Below the pieces are notes generated by a model. The model searched no databases and was not told where the DNA came from. It saw only the letters and a program-made list of their open reading frames with translations. This document shows positions 27,766 to 36,441 of a stretch of 64,000 nt of DNA, piece after piece. Origin of the DNA: Bryobacterales bacterium (lineage in GTDB: Bacteria; Acidobacteriota; Terriglobia; Bryobacterales; Bryobacteraceae); assembly GCA_016721425.1 (NCBI GenBank), contig JADKID010000016.1, forward strand, positions 124,001-188,000, given 5' to 3'. Every line of letters begins with the position of its first letter. Position 1 is the first letter of the stretch. The translations under genes were made by a program, and so were the position numbers.

Positions 27766-29855
27766 TGCGGGCCGCTGGGCAGATCGTAAGTCCGGATCAC
27801 CTGCCCAAGGATGAACTTATCAAACCACGCGACGATATGCTGGAGCCGTTCCACACGGTGGCTGGGCTTGCCGGAGCGCGATAGCTCATGGGACTCTCCG
27901 GGGAACTGCACCATCACCGTTGGTATGCGGCGGTACTTCAACGCGCGGAACATCTGCTCGCCGCCCGCCGTCGGCGGAGTCCGCAGGTCCGCTTCGCCTT
28001 CAATGAACATGGTGGGTGTGGTGATCTTCTCGATGTAGGTGATGGGCGAGCGGGCCTTGAAATCGGCCTCCTCTTTCCAAGGGGCATCGCGGAACCAGGT
28101 GGGCTGGAAGAGCGCGAAATCGGCGGTGTACCAGAAGTCCCGCCAGTCCGCGATGGAGCGCTGGCTGACCGCGGCTTTGAAGCGGTCCGTGTGGCCGATG
28201 GTCCAGTTGGTGAGCACGCCGCCGCCGGAGCCGCCGGTGACGCCGAGGCGGGCCGGATCGATCCATCCGCGCCGCAGCAGCTCGTCCACGCCGGCCATCA
28301 GGTCCTTGTAGTCGTCGCCCGGATAGGCGTATTGGATGATGTTGCCGAAATCCTGGCCGTAGCTGGTGGAGCCGCGCGGGTTGGGATACAGCACGACATA
28401 GCCTTTGGCGGCCATCCACTGGAACTCATGATCGAAGACGTAGCCATAGGCGGCGTGGGGGCCGCCGTGGATGTTGAGGATCAGGGGGTACTTCACGCCG
28501 GGCTGGAAATCGGGCGGGCGCTGGACCCAGGCCTGGATCTTCTTGCCATCGAAGGAGTCGTACCAGATCGTCTCCGGCTCGGTCAGTTTCAGTTGAGAAA
28601 ATAGGGTCTCGTTGATGTTCGTCAAGCGGGTCAGCGCCTTGGTGGCGGTGTTGAGGAGGAAGAGATCGCCGATGTTGGTGGGGGTGGAGATGGCCACTAC
28701 CATGCGGGCGGCGTCGGGCGTGGCGCTGTAGGCGTAGACGGCGTGGTTGCCCTCGGTGAGGGGCTCCAGCTTGCCCGTATCCGTGTGGATGCGCTTCAGG
28801 TTGGCCTTGCCGTGTTCCTCTGCCACGACGAATAGCGAGCGGCCGTCGGCGCTCCAGATGGGGCGCGAGCCGCCGCCGGCGCGCGGGGGCCCCTGGTCGC
28901 CGCCGGGGCCGCCGCCGATGTCGAAATCGTAATTTGTAGTGAGATTGCGGGGCTGCGGGCCTGTGAGTGCGGCGGTCCAGAGATCGGGCTGCGAATAGGA
29001 GCGGATGGGCGCGCCGTTGATGGCGGAGACGAAGGCGACTGACTTGCCGTCGGGGCTGAGGGTGACGGCGCGCAGCGCGCTATCGACGTGCAGCGCCGGC
29101 GAGACGGCTCCGCCCGTGGAGGGGACGGAGTAGAGATCGCCGTCCTGATGCTTGTAATACGGCTCGGGATCTCGCTCGGCCGTGAAGTAGATCCGCGTGC
29201 CGTCGGGCGACCACGCCGGGGTGCCCTCGCCGCCTGCGCCGGAGGTGATTTGCGTGGCGGTCTGGCCCGGCTGCGCCGCGACGGTCCAGATGTGCGCGGG
29301 CCGGTCGAAATCCACGTAGCCGCCGCCGTTGGCGCGGTAGACGGCGCGGGTGATCACACGCACGTCGGAGGGCGTCTCGTCCTTCTTCTTGTCATCCTCC
29401 GGCTTGGTGGTAGAGCTAAAGGCGATGCGCGCGCCGTCGGGCGACCAGACCGGCGCGGAGGCGCCCTTGGCCAGCGTGGTGAGTTGCCGGGCCTCGCCGC
29501 CCTCCATGGGCAGAATCCAGATCTGGGCGGGCTGCGGCTTGCCGTCTTTCTCGATGGAGCGGAGAAACGCCAGGCGGGTGCCGTCGGGGGACCAGCGCGG
29601 GCTGGAATCGCGCGGCCCAGCGGTGAGCGCGCGCGGCGGCCCACCGGCCGTGGGCACCAGCCACAGGGCGGTGTCATAGCCGTCGTGCTTGGCGTTCACG
29701 CTGACCTGCGTGAAAACGACGCGCGTGCCATCGGCCGAGATCTGCGGATCGGCCGCCCAGCGGAAGGCGTAGATGTCGTCGGCGGCGATCGGACGGGTGG
29801 CGGCGGCCAGAGTCCAGACCAGTACCGCGGCGCAGAAGACACGACTGAAGAGCAT
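27762..29855 (-). CDS. Exported S9-family prolyl oligopeptidase-like peptidase
   Basis: A 697-residue protein starting MLFSR with a signal peptide (about 1-25, ending PIAA). A beta-propeller with PD40-like repeats (ISADGTRVVF, WSPDGTRLAF, WSPDGARIAF, LSPDGKSVAF) precedes an alpha/beta-hydrolase domain. The latter shows the nucleophile motif GGSGGG (Ser543), Asp623 in EADLRTPP and His656 in GESHELSR. This fits dipeptidyl or acylaminoacyl peptidases that digest peptides outside the cytoplasm. A longer in-frame opening upstream lies over the divergent dehydratase gene and is not used. Confidence 0.92.
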   Translation of the reverse strand: MLFSRVFCAAVLVWTLAAATRPIAADDIYAFRWAADPQISADGTRVVFTQVSVNAKHDGYDTALWLVPTAGGPPRALTAGPRDSSPRWSPDGTRLAFLRSIEKDGKPQPAQIWILPMEGGEARQLTTLAKGASAPVWSPDGARIAFSSTTKPEDDKKKDETPSDVRVITRAVYRANGGGYVDFDRPAHIWTVAAQPGQTATQITSGAGGEGTPAWSPDGTRIYFTAERDPEPYYKHQDGDLYSVPSTGGAVSPALHVDSALRAVTLSPDGKSVAFVSAINGAPIRSYSQPDLWTAALTGPQPRNLTTNYDFDIGGGPGGDQGPPRAGGGSRPIWSADGRSLFVVAEEHGKANLKRIHTDTGKLEPLTEGNHAVYAYSATPDAARMVVAISTPTNIGDLFLLNTATKALTRLTNINETLFSQLKLTEPETIWYDSFDGKKIQAWVQRPPDFQPGVKYPLILNIHGGPHAAYGYVFDHEFQWMAAKGYVVLYPNPRGSTSYGQDFGNIIQYAYPGDDYKDLMAGVDELLRRGWIDPARLGVTGGSGGGVLTNWTIGHTDRFKAAVSQRSIADWRDFWYTADFALFQPTWFRDAPWKEEADFKARSPITYIEKITTPTMFIEGEADLRTPPTAGGEQMFRALKYRRIPTVMVQFPGESHELSRSGKPSHRVERLQHIVAWFDKFILGQVIRTYDLPSGPQ

Positions 29856-29888
29856 TGCGCGATTTTCGCATGAAATAAGATTGGAAGC

Positions 29889-31844
29889 ATGGCAGCCCAG
29901 ACCCAGGTACCCAGTTTGACGTCCATACTCGATTCCGGCGAGGCCGGGCTCTTCGACGTGCGCAGCAAGGCGCGCGGTCCGGCAGGCTCCTTGCCATTCA
30001 CCGACGAGATGCTGCGCAACGCGCCCAGCGGCGATCTTTTCGGCTGGACAATGAACGCCGGCATGGGCTGGGATCCGGCCAAGATGGGCGGCAAAGAGAT
30101 CCTGCTGCTCAGTACCCACGGCGGCCTGCGCGCGCCGGACGGCACACCGGTGGCGCTGGGCTATCACAGCGGCCACTGGGAGGTGAGCCTGCTGGTGGAG
30201 GCGGCGGCGCGCGAGTTGAAGGCCCTGGACGCAGTGCCCTTTGCCGGCTACTGCTCGGATCCGTGCGATGGCCGCTCGCAGGGCACCACGGGGATGTTCG
30301 ATTCGCTGCCGTTCCGTAACGACGCCTCCATGGTGTTCCGGCGCCTGATCCGCTCGCTGCCGCGGCGCAGCGGCGTGCTGGGCGTGGCCACGTGCGACAA
30401 GGGCCTGCCGGCGATGATGATGGCGCTGGCGGCGCAGCGCGACCTGGCCACCGTACTGATCCCCGGCGGCGTCACGCTGCTGCCGGAAGATGGCGAAGAC
30501 GCCGCTGTGGTGCAGAGCATCGGGGCGCGCTTCTCCCACGGCCAGATCACGCGCGAGTACGCGGCGGAGATGGGCTGCCGCGCCTGCGCCTCGCCGGGCG
30601 GCGGCTGCCAGTTTTTAGGCACGGCTGCGACGGCGCAGGTGGTGGCGGAGGCGCTGGGCTTGTCGTTGACCCATTCGGCGCTGGCGCCCTCCGGCCAGCC
30701 GATCTGGGCCGATATGGCGCGCCGCTCGGCGCGGGCCGTGTTGGCGATGGAGGCGCGCGGCGTGACGACGAAGGACGTGCTCACCGCCGCCGCGCTGGAA
30801 AACGCCATGGTGCTGCACGCTGCCTTTGGTGGCTCCACGAACCTGATCCTGCATCTCACCGCGGTGGCCTATCATGCCGGGCTGCGGCGGCCCGTGGTGG
30901 ACGATTGGGCGCGCGTCAATCGTAGCGTGCCGCGCCTGGTGGACGCCCTGCCCAACGGGCCGCGCCACTTCGCCACCGTGCAGGTGTTCCTGGCCGGCGG
31001 CGTGCCGGAGGTGATGCTGCATCTGCGCAAGCAGGGCCTGCTGCAAACCAAGGCGCTGGTCGCCAGCGGCCAGACGCTCGACGACGCGCTGGATTGGTGG
31101 GAGCAGAGCGAACGGCGCGCCGCGCTGCGCAAGACGCTGAAGGAGCGCGACGGTATCGATCCCGATGACGTCATCATGAGCCCGGATCAGGCCGCCATGC
31201 GCGGGCTCACCTCCACGGTCTGCTTCCCTACCGGCAACCTGGCGCCGGAGGGCTCGGTGATCAAAGCTACGTCGATTGATCCCAGCGTCGTGGGCGCCGA
31301 TGGCGTCTATCGCAAGCGCGGCCCGGCGCGCGTGTTCCTTACCGAGCCGGATGCCATCGAGGCCATCAAGAGCGGCGGGGTGCAGGCCGGCGATGTGCTG
31401 GTGCTGGCGTGCCGCGGGCCGATGGGCTCGGGCATGGAGGAGACATATCAGTTGACCAGTGCGTTGAAATACCTGCCGTTTGGCAAGCACGTAGCATTGA
31501 TCACCGATGCGCGGTTTAGCGGCGTTTCTACCGGCGCCTGCATCGGGCACGTGTCGCCGGAGGCGCTGGCCGGCGGGCCGATCGGCAAGGTGCGCGATGG
31601 CGACGTGATCGAGATCGTGATCGATCGCAACCGGCTGGAGGGGACGCTGAACGTGATCGGCGTGGATTTGGACGCGCGGGAGTTGCGGGACGATCTGCGT
31701 GCGGACAAAGACCTGCCGGACGACACGCGGCTGTGGGCGGCGTTGCAGGCCGTGAGCGGTGGCGCATGGTCCGGGTGCGTCTATGACGTGGACCGGATTC
31801 TGGCCGTGCTGGCGGCGGGGCAGAAGGCGCTGGGCGGGGCGTAA
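29889..31844 (+). CDS. yjhG: YjhG/YagF-family sugar-acid dehydratase (IlvD/Edd superfamily)
   Basis: The 651-residue length matches the YjhG/YagF branch rather than IlvD (about 560) or Edd (about 600). Cluster and substrate motifs of the superfamily are present: CSDPCDGRSQGTTGMFDS, ATCDKGLPAMMMA, AFGGSTNL, GPMGSG and TDARFSGVSTG. YjhG and YagF dehydrate D-xylonate to 2-keto-3-deoxy-xylonate using an Fe-S cluster and Mg2+. The gene stands alone without an aldolase or dehydrogenase beside it, so the pathway is not confirmed here. It is divergent from the S9 gene with 33 bases between starts. Confidence 0.9.
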   Translation: MAAQTQVPSLTSILDSGEAGLFDVRSKARGPAGSLPFTDEMLRNAPSGDLFGWTMNAGMGWDPAKMGGKEILLLSTHGGLRAPDGTPVALGYHSGHWEVSLLVEAAARELKALDAVPFAGYCSDPCDGRSQGTTGMFDSLPFRNDASMVFRRLIRSLPRRSGVLGVATCDKGLPAMMMALAAQRDLATVLIPGGVTLLPEDGEDAAVVQSIGARFSHGQITREYAAEMGCRACASPGGGCQFLGTAATAQVVAEALGLSLTHSALAPSGQPIWADMARRSARAVLAMEARGVTTKDVLTAAALENAMVLHAAFGGSTNLILHLTAVAYHAGLRRPVVDDWARVNRSVPRLVDALPNGPRHFATVQVFLAGGVPEVMLHLRKQGLLQTKALVASGQTLDDALDWWEQSERRAALRKTLKERDGIDPDDVIMSPDQAAMRGLTSTVCFPTGNLAPEGSVIKATSIDPSVVGADGVYRKRGPARVFLTEPDAIEAIKSGGVQAGDVLVLACRGPMGSGMEETYQLTSALKYLPFGKHVALITDARFSGVSTGACIGHVSPEALAGGPIGKVRDGDVIEIVIDRNRLEGTLNVIGVDLDARELRDDLRADKDLPDDTRLWAALQAVSGGAWSGCVYDVDRILAVLAAGQKALGGA

Positions 31845-31847
31845 TGC

Positions 31848-32402
31848 ATGGAGGTGACGACGGTTGGCGAACTGCTCCATTGGCGTTATGCGAGCCTCGC
31901 GATGGCGCACGCGGCCGTTACGGCCAACGCCCAGGAATACGGGCGTGTCCATTACATGATCCGAAGTCGACTCTACACTGGTCCGCGAAAGCAAACCATG
32001 CACGTTGGCGCGCTTGCCGATGATGAACGTTTGAAGATGGTGTTACCCCAGGCCTGCTGCTATTGCGGCAGCAGGGAGCGCCTGGCGGCCGACCATCTCA
32101 TTTCACGGAAGCGCGGTGGCAAAAACGCCGGGGATAACCTGGTCTGGGCCTGCCGCGCCTGCAACAGTTCCAAAGGCGCTTACGACGCTCTCGAATGGCT
32201 GAAAGGACGAGACCAATTCCCGCCCCTGTTGCTGCTTCGCCGCTACCTGAAGTTCGCCATCGAAATGTGCGAGGAAAGGCTCCTCACGGATACTCCGCTC
32301 GCTGAAGCGCCTGAGCTCCCGTTCGTCCTATCGGCAATTCCGAGAGCGATTCCGCCCTGTGATTTGCAGCTCTGGGTAATGGACCTGAGCTATTCACCGT
32401 AG
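31848..32402 (+). CDS. HNH endonuclease-type protein
   Basis: A 184-residue protein. The central part has a zinc-bound HNH fold: CCYCG, then ADHLISRKRGGKNAGDNL and ACRACNSSKG, which is the CxxC...H...N...CxxC arrangement. The N- and C-terminal parts were not recognised. The ATG lies four bases after the dehydratase stop. It is followed by a MNT/HEPN pair, so it may belong to an accessory defence cassette; a restriction role is possible but no methylase or specificity gene is near. Confidence 0.85.
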   Translation: MEVTTVGELLHWRYASLAMAHAAVTANAQEYGRVHYMIRSRLYTGPRKQTMHVGALADDERLKMVLPQACCYCGSRERLAADHLISRKRGGKNAGDNLVWACRACNSSKGAYDALEWLKGRDQFPPLLLLRRYLKFAIEMCEERLLTDTPLAEAPELPFVLSAIPRAIPPCDLQLWVMDLSYSP

Positions 32403-32434
32403 GACAATGCTTCGAACTGGGGCACAATGAAATC

Positions 32435-32725
32435 ATGGTCACGTTGGACACAATTCGCCGGGAGAAGCGGACCGAAATTGTGCGCCTAGGGGAACTCTAT
32501 GGCGCCCGCAACATCCGGGTCTTCGGCTCGGTTGCCCGCGGCGACAACAATTCGGCCAGTGATGTCGACCTCCTGGTGGACATGGACCAAGGCCGGAGCC
32601 TGTTCGACTTGGCCGGGTTTGTTGCAGACGTCCAGGACCTGCTCGGGGTGCGAGTCGATGTCGTAACGGTTGGTGGACTGCGATATCTCCGGGACCGGAT
32701 TCTCGCTGAAGCAATCGCCATTTGA
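32435..32725 (+). CDS. mntA: MNT-type nucleotidyltransferase antitoxin
   Basis: A 96-residue minimal nucleotidyltransferase with GSVARGDNN at about 31-39 and the metal aspartates in SDVDLLVD. In MntA/HepT systems this protein AMPylates a tyrosine of the HEPN toxin and so neutralises it. The next gene encodes the HEPN partner, starting six bases after this stop or, if TTG is used, overlapping it. Confidence 0.88.
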   Translation: MVTLDTIRREKRTEIVRLGELYGARNIRVFGSVARGDNNSASDVDLLVDMDQGRSLFDLAGFVADVQDLLGVRVDVVTVGGLRYLRDRILAEAIAI

Positions 32726-32730
32726 ACTCT

Positions 32731-33075
32731 ATGTCAGAGAATCGTTCGTCCTCCTACCTACGGCACATGCGTGACTGCTGCCTGCAGATCGCCGTATGTG
32801 GAGAACTCCGGGAAGCGGGCACAATGCCGGACTCCGTGATCTTTGACGCAGTCTGCCGAAACCTGGAAATCATCGGAGAGGCCGCCGGCAAGATCGCGCC
32901 TGAGTTCCGCGCGGACCATCCCGAGATCCCATGGCGGCAGATGATCTCGGCCCGCAACATTCTGATCCACAACTACGATGGTATCGAGCCCGCAATTGTA
33001 TGGGCTATCGTGGAACGCGACATCCCAACCCTGCTCTCCGCAATCCTGCCGCTAGTTGCGGCGAGCCCGGACTGA
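32731..33075 (+). CDS. hepT: HEPN-family toxin (HepT-like, DUF86)
   Basis: The protein has 114 residues from ATG 32731; a TTG three codons upstream (32722) would overlap the antitoxin gene. It contains the RNase motif R-x4-H-x-Y as RNILIHNY and typical flanking elements (RNLEIIGEAAGKI, IPWRQMISARN). HepT toxins cut RNA and are AMPylated on the motif Tyr by MntA; all needed residues are present, so the pair looks active. Confidence 0.88.
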   Translation: MSENRSSSYLRHMRDCCLQIAVCGELREAGTMPDSVIFDAVCRNLEIIGEAAGKIAPEFRADHPEIPWRQMISARNILIHNYDGIEPAIVWAIVERDIPTLLSAILPLVAASPD

Positions 33076-33092
33076 CGTCACCCGTCCAGAAG

Positions 33093-34372
33093 TCAGAACC
33101 GCAGCCCCAGTTGCCCGGCCAGGGCCGCCAGCTCCGCCCCGTGCGCCGGCAGGCACGACGTCAGCGCGGCGGCGTGTTGCGCGATCCAAGGGTCTGCTGT
33201 GGGGCCGGGGCGCAGTGGACTCTCCAGACCGTGGAGCTGCCTCCATGCCTGCGTCCAGCGGGCGTTGTAGGCGTCCAATTCGCCTGGTGCGCCGCTGGCT
33301 AGTGCGGCCGCCAACTCCTCAGCTTCAAACATCCCGATGTTCATACTCTGAATCCCGGCCGGGCCCGTGGTGTGCGCGGCGTCGCCGGCCAGCCAGCAGT
33401 GGCCACTGCCGAAACTGGACGTCAGGCGGCGCTCGAAGCGGACTACGGTCCGCCACGTAATGTGATCCACCGTGGAGAGAAACCACGGTGCGCGATCGGC
33501 CAGCAGATTCCGCAGGCTGGTTTCGCCGAGAATGGCGGGGTGGCCGGGGTCTGAAGACGCTTCGCGCTCCTTGGGGCGCTCGGTGGGGAAGTAGCCCAGG
33601 CCGGCGGTGAAGAGGCGGTCCTTGATCATCTCGGCGTCAATGTCGTGGTAGTCGGGCAGCTCAAAGCTCCAGCGGCAGTAGCCGTTGGGTAGCGGCCACA
33701 GCACGCTCATGCCGCCCTCGTCGAAGACCAGCCGCATCTCATGGCCCAGATCGGCTTTCGTCTGGAACTCAAATACCGCGAAATACTGCGCCGCACCGAC
33801 CTCGGGAAACTGAATGCCCAGCCTGCGGCGGACCCGCGAATTGTACCCGTCCGCGCCTACCACGTAAGGAACCTGCGTCTCCGTGGTCTTGGCGACAACC
33901 CACTCGTTGTGGGCCACGATATAGCCGCGGCTCTCCTTTTCCAGCTTGTTCAGGAACACCGTGACGGAGCCGGCATTGGGAGTGAGCTCTGCCACTTCAT
34001 GACGCCATTGGATCTTGACGTCGCGGGCCGCCAACTCCCGTTCGAGCATATTTTCGATGAAGTCCTGGCGCAGGACGGCCAGGCACGCCGTGGGATCGGC
34101 CGGATCGCCCAGCGTGATGCCCCCCGTCTGCCGGACTTGTCGTAGAGGCCGATCGTGCGGACCGGGTAGGCCTCCGCCAGAATCTCCTCTTGCAGGCCGT
34201 AGCCTTCGAGCAAGCGGATCGTCTGGGGATGCAGCGCCAGCGCATAGCTGTGTTTGCAGGGCCAGATGCCGGTATCGGCGATCTCCACGGGCACTCCGCG
34301 GCGGGCAAGCGCCAGAGCCGCGAACTGTCCAACCGGCCCCGCGCCGGCGACGAGAACTTGTGGGTCTTGCAT
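33093..34372 (-). pseudogene. FAD-dependent aromatic-ring-type monooxygenase, frameshifted
   Basis: The gene starts at ATG 34372 (MQDPQ) and encodes a Rossmann motif GAGPVGQFAALALARRG, but the frame is lost after LYDKSG. The rest continues one frame over (GITLGDP...IENMLERE...) and includes the DG motif GADGYNSRVRR and the GD motif LAGDAAHTTGPAGIQSMNIG. The shift maps to a run of six C on the plus strand (34120-34125); seven would restore a 426-residue protein. The family is the PheA/TfdB flavin monooxygenases. This is either a recent one-base loss, slippage-controlled expression or a base-calling error; the rest is well preserved. Confidence 0.85.
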
Positions 34373-34459
34373 GGCTTGATCCTCGATCGGCCCAAGTATA
34401 ACTCTAAACGCAAGAATCTGAGCTGCATACCTGAACATCCGGTGTGATTTAGTAGAGGG

Positions 34460-35875
34460 ATGGAAGTGCCAGCCGAGTTGAGCGTGTTGGAGATGTATCC
34501 GGAGTACGCGCAGACCGTCTCCCTGGACGAACTGCGTGCCCAGGAATATAGCCGTCTGGATGCCACCCGGCACGCCTATCTGGACTACACCGGCGGTGGA
34601 CTCTACGCCGAGAGCCAGGTGAGCGAGCACAACCTCTTGCTGCGGAAGGGGCTTTTTGGCAATCCGCACTCCCGCAATCCCACGTCGCAGGCCACCACGG
34701 ATCTGGTGGAGCGCGCCAGAGCCAAGGTGCTGGAGTTCTTCCAGGCCTCGCCGGATGAGTATGTGGCGATCTTCACCGCCAATGCTTCCACTGCCCTCAA
34801 ACTGGTGGGCGAATCCTACCCCTTCACGGCCGGCGACCACTATCTGCTGACGTTCGACAATCACAACTCCGTCAACGGCATTCGCGAATATGCGCGGGCG
34901 CGTCAGGCCGAGATTTCCTATGTGCCGGTGAACCTGCCGGAGATGCGCGTGGACGAAAGCGTGCTGGAGACGCAGTGGAAGCTGGCCCGCGCGGGCGGCC
35001 ACAATCTCTTCGCGTATCCGGCGCAGTCGAATTTCTCCGGTGTGCAGCACCCGCTCGGCTGGATTGCGCGGGCGCAGGAGGCGGGGTGGGACGTATTGCT
35101 GGATGCGGCGGCATTTGTGGCAACCAACCGGCTGGATCTCAGTGTCTACAAGCCGGATTACGTCACGCTGTCGTTCTACAAGATGTTCGGCTATCCCACC
35201 GGAATCGGCTGTCTGCTGGCGCGGCGCGAGGCCCTGCGGAAGCTGCACCGGCCGTGGTTTGCCGGCGGCACCATCACGGTGGCCAGCGTACAGGGCGACC
35301 GCTACTTCATGGCCGACGGCGCGCCGGGCTTTGAGGATGGCACTCTGGATTATCTGAGCATCCCGGGGGTCGAGATCGGGCTGCGGCATCTGGAGCGTGC
35401 AGGCCTCGACACCATTCACACCCGTTGCCGCTGTCTCACGGGCTGGCTGATCGAGCAGCTATTGTTGCTGCGTCATGCGGACGGCCAGCCGCTGGTGCGG
35501 CTCTACGGTCCTGCCAATACGGAGCACCGCGGCGGCACTTTGACGATGAATTTCTATGATGCCGCCGGGCGCGTCATCGATCACCGTTCGGTGGAGGAGA
35601 ACGCCAGCCGGCACGGGATCTCCCTGCGCACCGGCTGCTTCTGCAATCCAGGCGGCGGTGAGGTGGCGCTGGAGTTGTCGCGCACCGAGTTGCTGGGCTG
35701 CTTCAATCAGCCCGTGGTGGAGGAAAAGCACGCGTTCACTGTCGATGATTTCCGGCTCTGCATCGATGGCAAGAGCACGGGCGCGGTGCGGGTTTCCCTG
35801 GGCGTGGCCAGCAACTTCGAGGATGTGCGCCGATTTGTGGAGTTTGCGCGCGGCCTGCTGATCGTCGGCGGTTAG
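34460..35875 (+). CDS. Class V aminotransferase, molybdenum-cofactor-sulfurase-like
   Basis: A 471-residue fold-type I PLP enzyme. A lysine in SFYKMFGYPTGIGCLL is the likely PLP attachment site and RTGCFCNPGG holds the likely persulfide cysteine, both as in the N-terminal domain of Moco sulfurases and in cysteine desulfurases. The C-terminal MOSC domain of full Moco sulfurases is absent. Sulfur transfer to a cofactor is therefore plausible, but an aminotransferase or lyase role is possible. It is divergent from the broken monooxygenase gene. Confidence 0.82.
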   Translation: MEVPAELSVLEMYPEYAQTVSLDELRAQEYSRLDATRHAYLDYTGGGLYAESQVSEHNLLLRKGLFGNPHSRNPTSQATTDLVERARAKVLEFFQASPDEYVAIFTANASTALKLVGESYPFTAGDHYLLTFDNHNSVNGIREYARARQAEISYVPVNLPEMRVDESVLETQWKLARAGGHNLFAYPAQSNFSGVQHPLGWIARAQEAGWDVLLDAAAFVATNRLDLSVYKPDYVTLSFYKMFGYPTGIGCLLARREALRKLHRPWFAGGTITVASVQGDRYFMADGAPGFEDGTLDYLSIPGVEIGLRHLERAGLDTIHTRCRCLTGWLIEQLLLLRHADGQPLVRLYGPANTEHRGGTLTMNFYDAAGRVIDHRSVEENASRHGISLRTGCFCNPGGGEVALELSRTELLGCFNQPVVEEKHAFTVDDFRLCIDGKSTGAVRVSLGVASNFEDVRRFVEFARGLLIVGG

Positions 35876-36360
35876 TTGACGGCGGCCTTGCCGCTACCGT
35901 GGACCTTGAGATCAATGTCCATGAAGCAGCGGCCCCACAGCAGCGTGTCGCGGCGTCCGCATTTGTTGCACAGCAGGTAGAGCCGGCCTACCAGATCGGC
36001 GGACTCCTTGGATTCCAATCCCTTGGTGAAATCCAGTGAGATCCAGGGAGCGCCGATGCCTTGCGCCGTGGGGCCGAGCATCTCATCGACCAGCGAGAAA
36101 ATCTGGCGGCGGGCCTCGTCGGATTCCTCTTCCTGGCCGGTGGTCTCCAGCGCCGCCGAGACCTTCACCCACGTCAGTATGCAGAGGAAGCGCAGCGCGC
36201 GAATGTCTTCCTCTAGCAAGGCAGGGAAGTTGTCCACGACCTCGAAGGCGTGCGTGAACGCGGCATTGGCGCCCTCGGCGTCCCCCAGTTCGAGGGCGAG
36301 GTCGCTATCGCGCCAGCACTTCTGAATGTCTTCGGCGCACTGGATCATGTCATTTGTCAT
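35872..36360 (-). CDS. Hypothetical cytoplasmic protein with CxxC
   Basis: An unrecognised protein of 162 residues from ATG 36360; an in-frame GTG at 36393 would add 11. It is mostly helical and acidic, with a tetratricopeptide-like feel in the middle (EGANAAFTHAFEVV), and a CNKCGRRDTLLWGRC stretch near the C-terminus that could bind metal. It converges with the aminotransferase gene and overlaps it by four bases at the stop codons. Divergent from the S46 peptidase gene. Confidence 0.65.
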   Translation of the reverse strand: MTNDMIQCAEDIQKCWRDSDLALELGDAEGANAAFTHAFEVVDNFPALLEEDIRALRFLCILTWVKVSAALETTGQEEESDEARRQIFSLVDEMLGPTAQGIGAPWISLDFTKGLESKESADLVGRLYLLCNKCGRRDTLLWGRCFMDIDLKVHGSGKAAVN

Positions 36361-36441
36361 GCCGCACCCGGTTTCCGCACTTAGCGCAACCACTATATGC
36401 TGTAGACGAGCGTTTGTGAAGCGCCGCTGGAGAGGAATTTA

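Noticed and set aside
29856..30539. N-terminal extension of the S9 peptidase frame
   Set aside because: It lies over the divergent dehydratase gene and precedes a clear signal peptide at 29855.
32722..32730. TTG start for the HEPN toxin
   Set aside because: The ATG nine bases later is more likely; TTG is kept only as an alternative.
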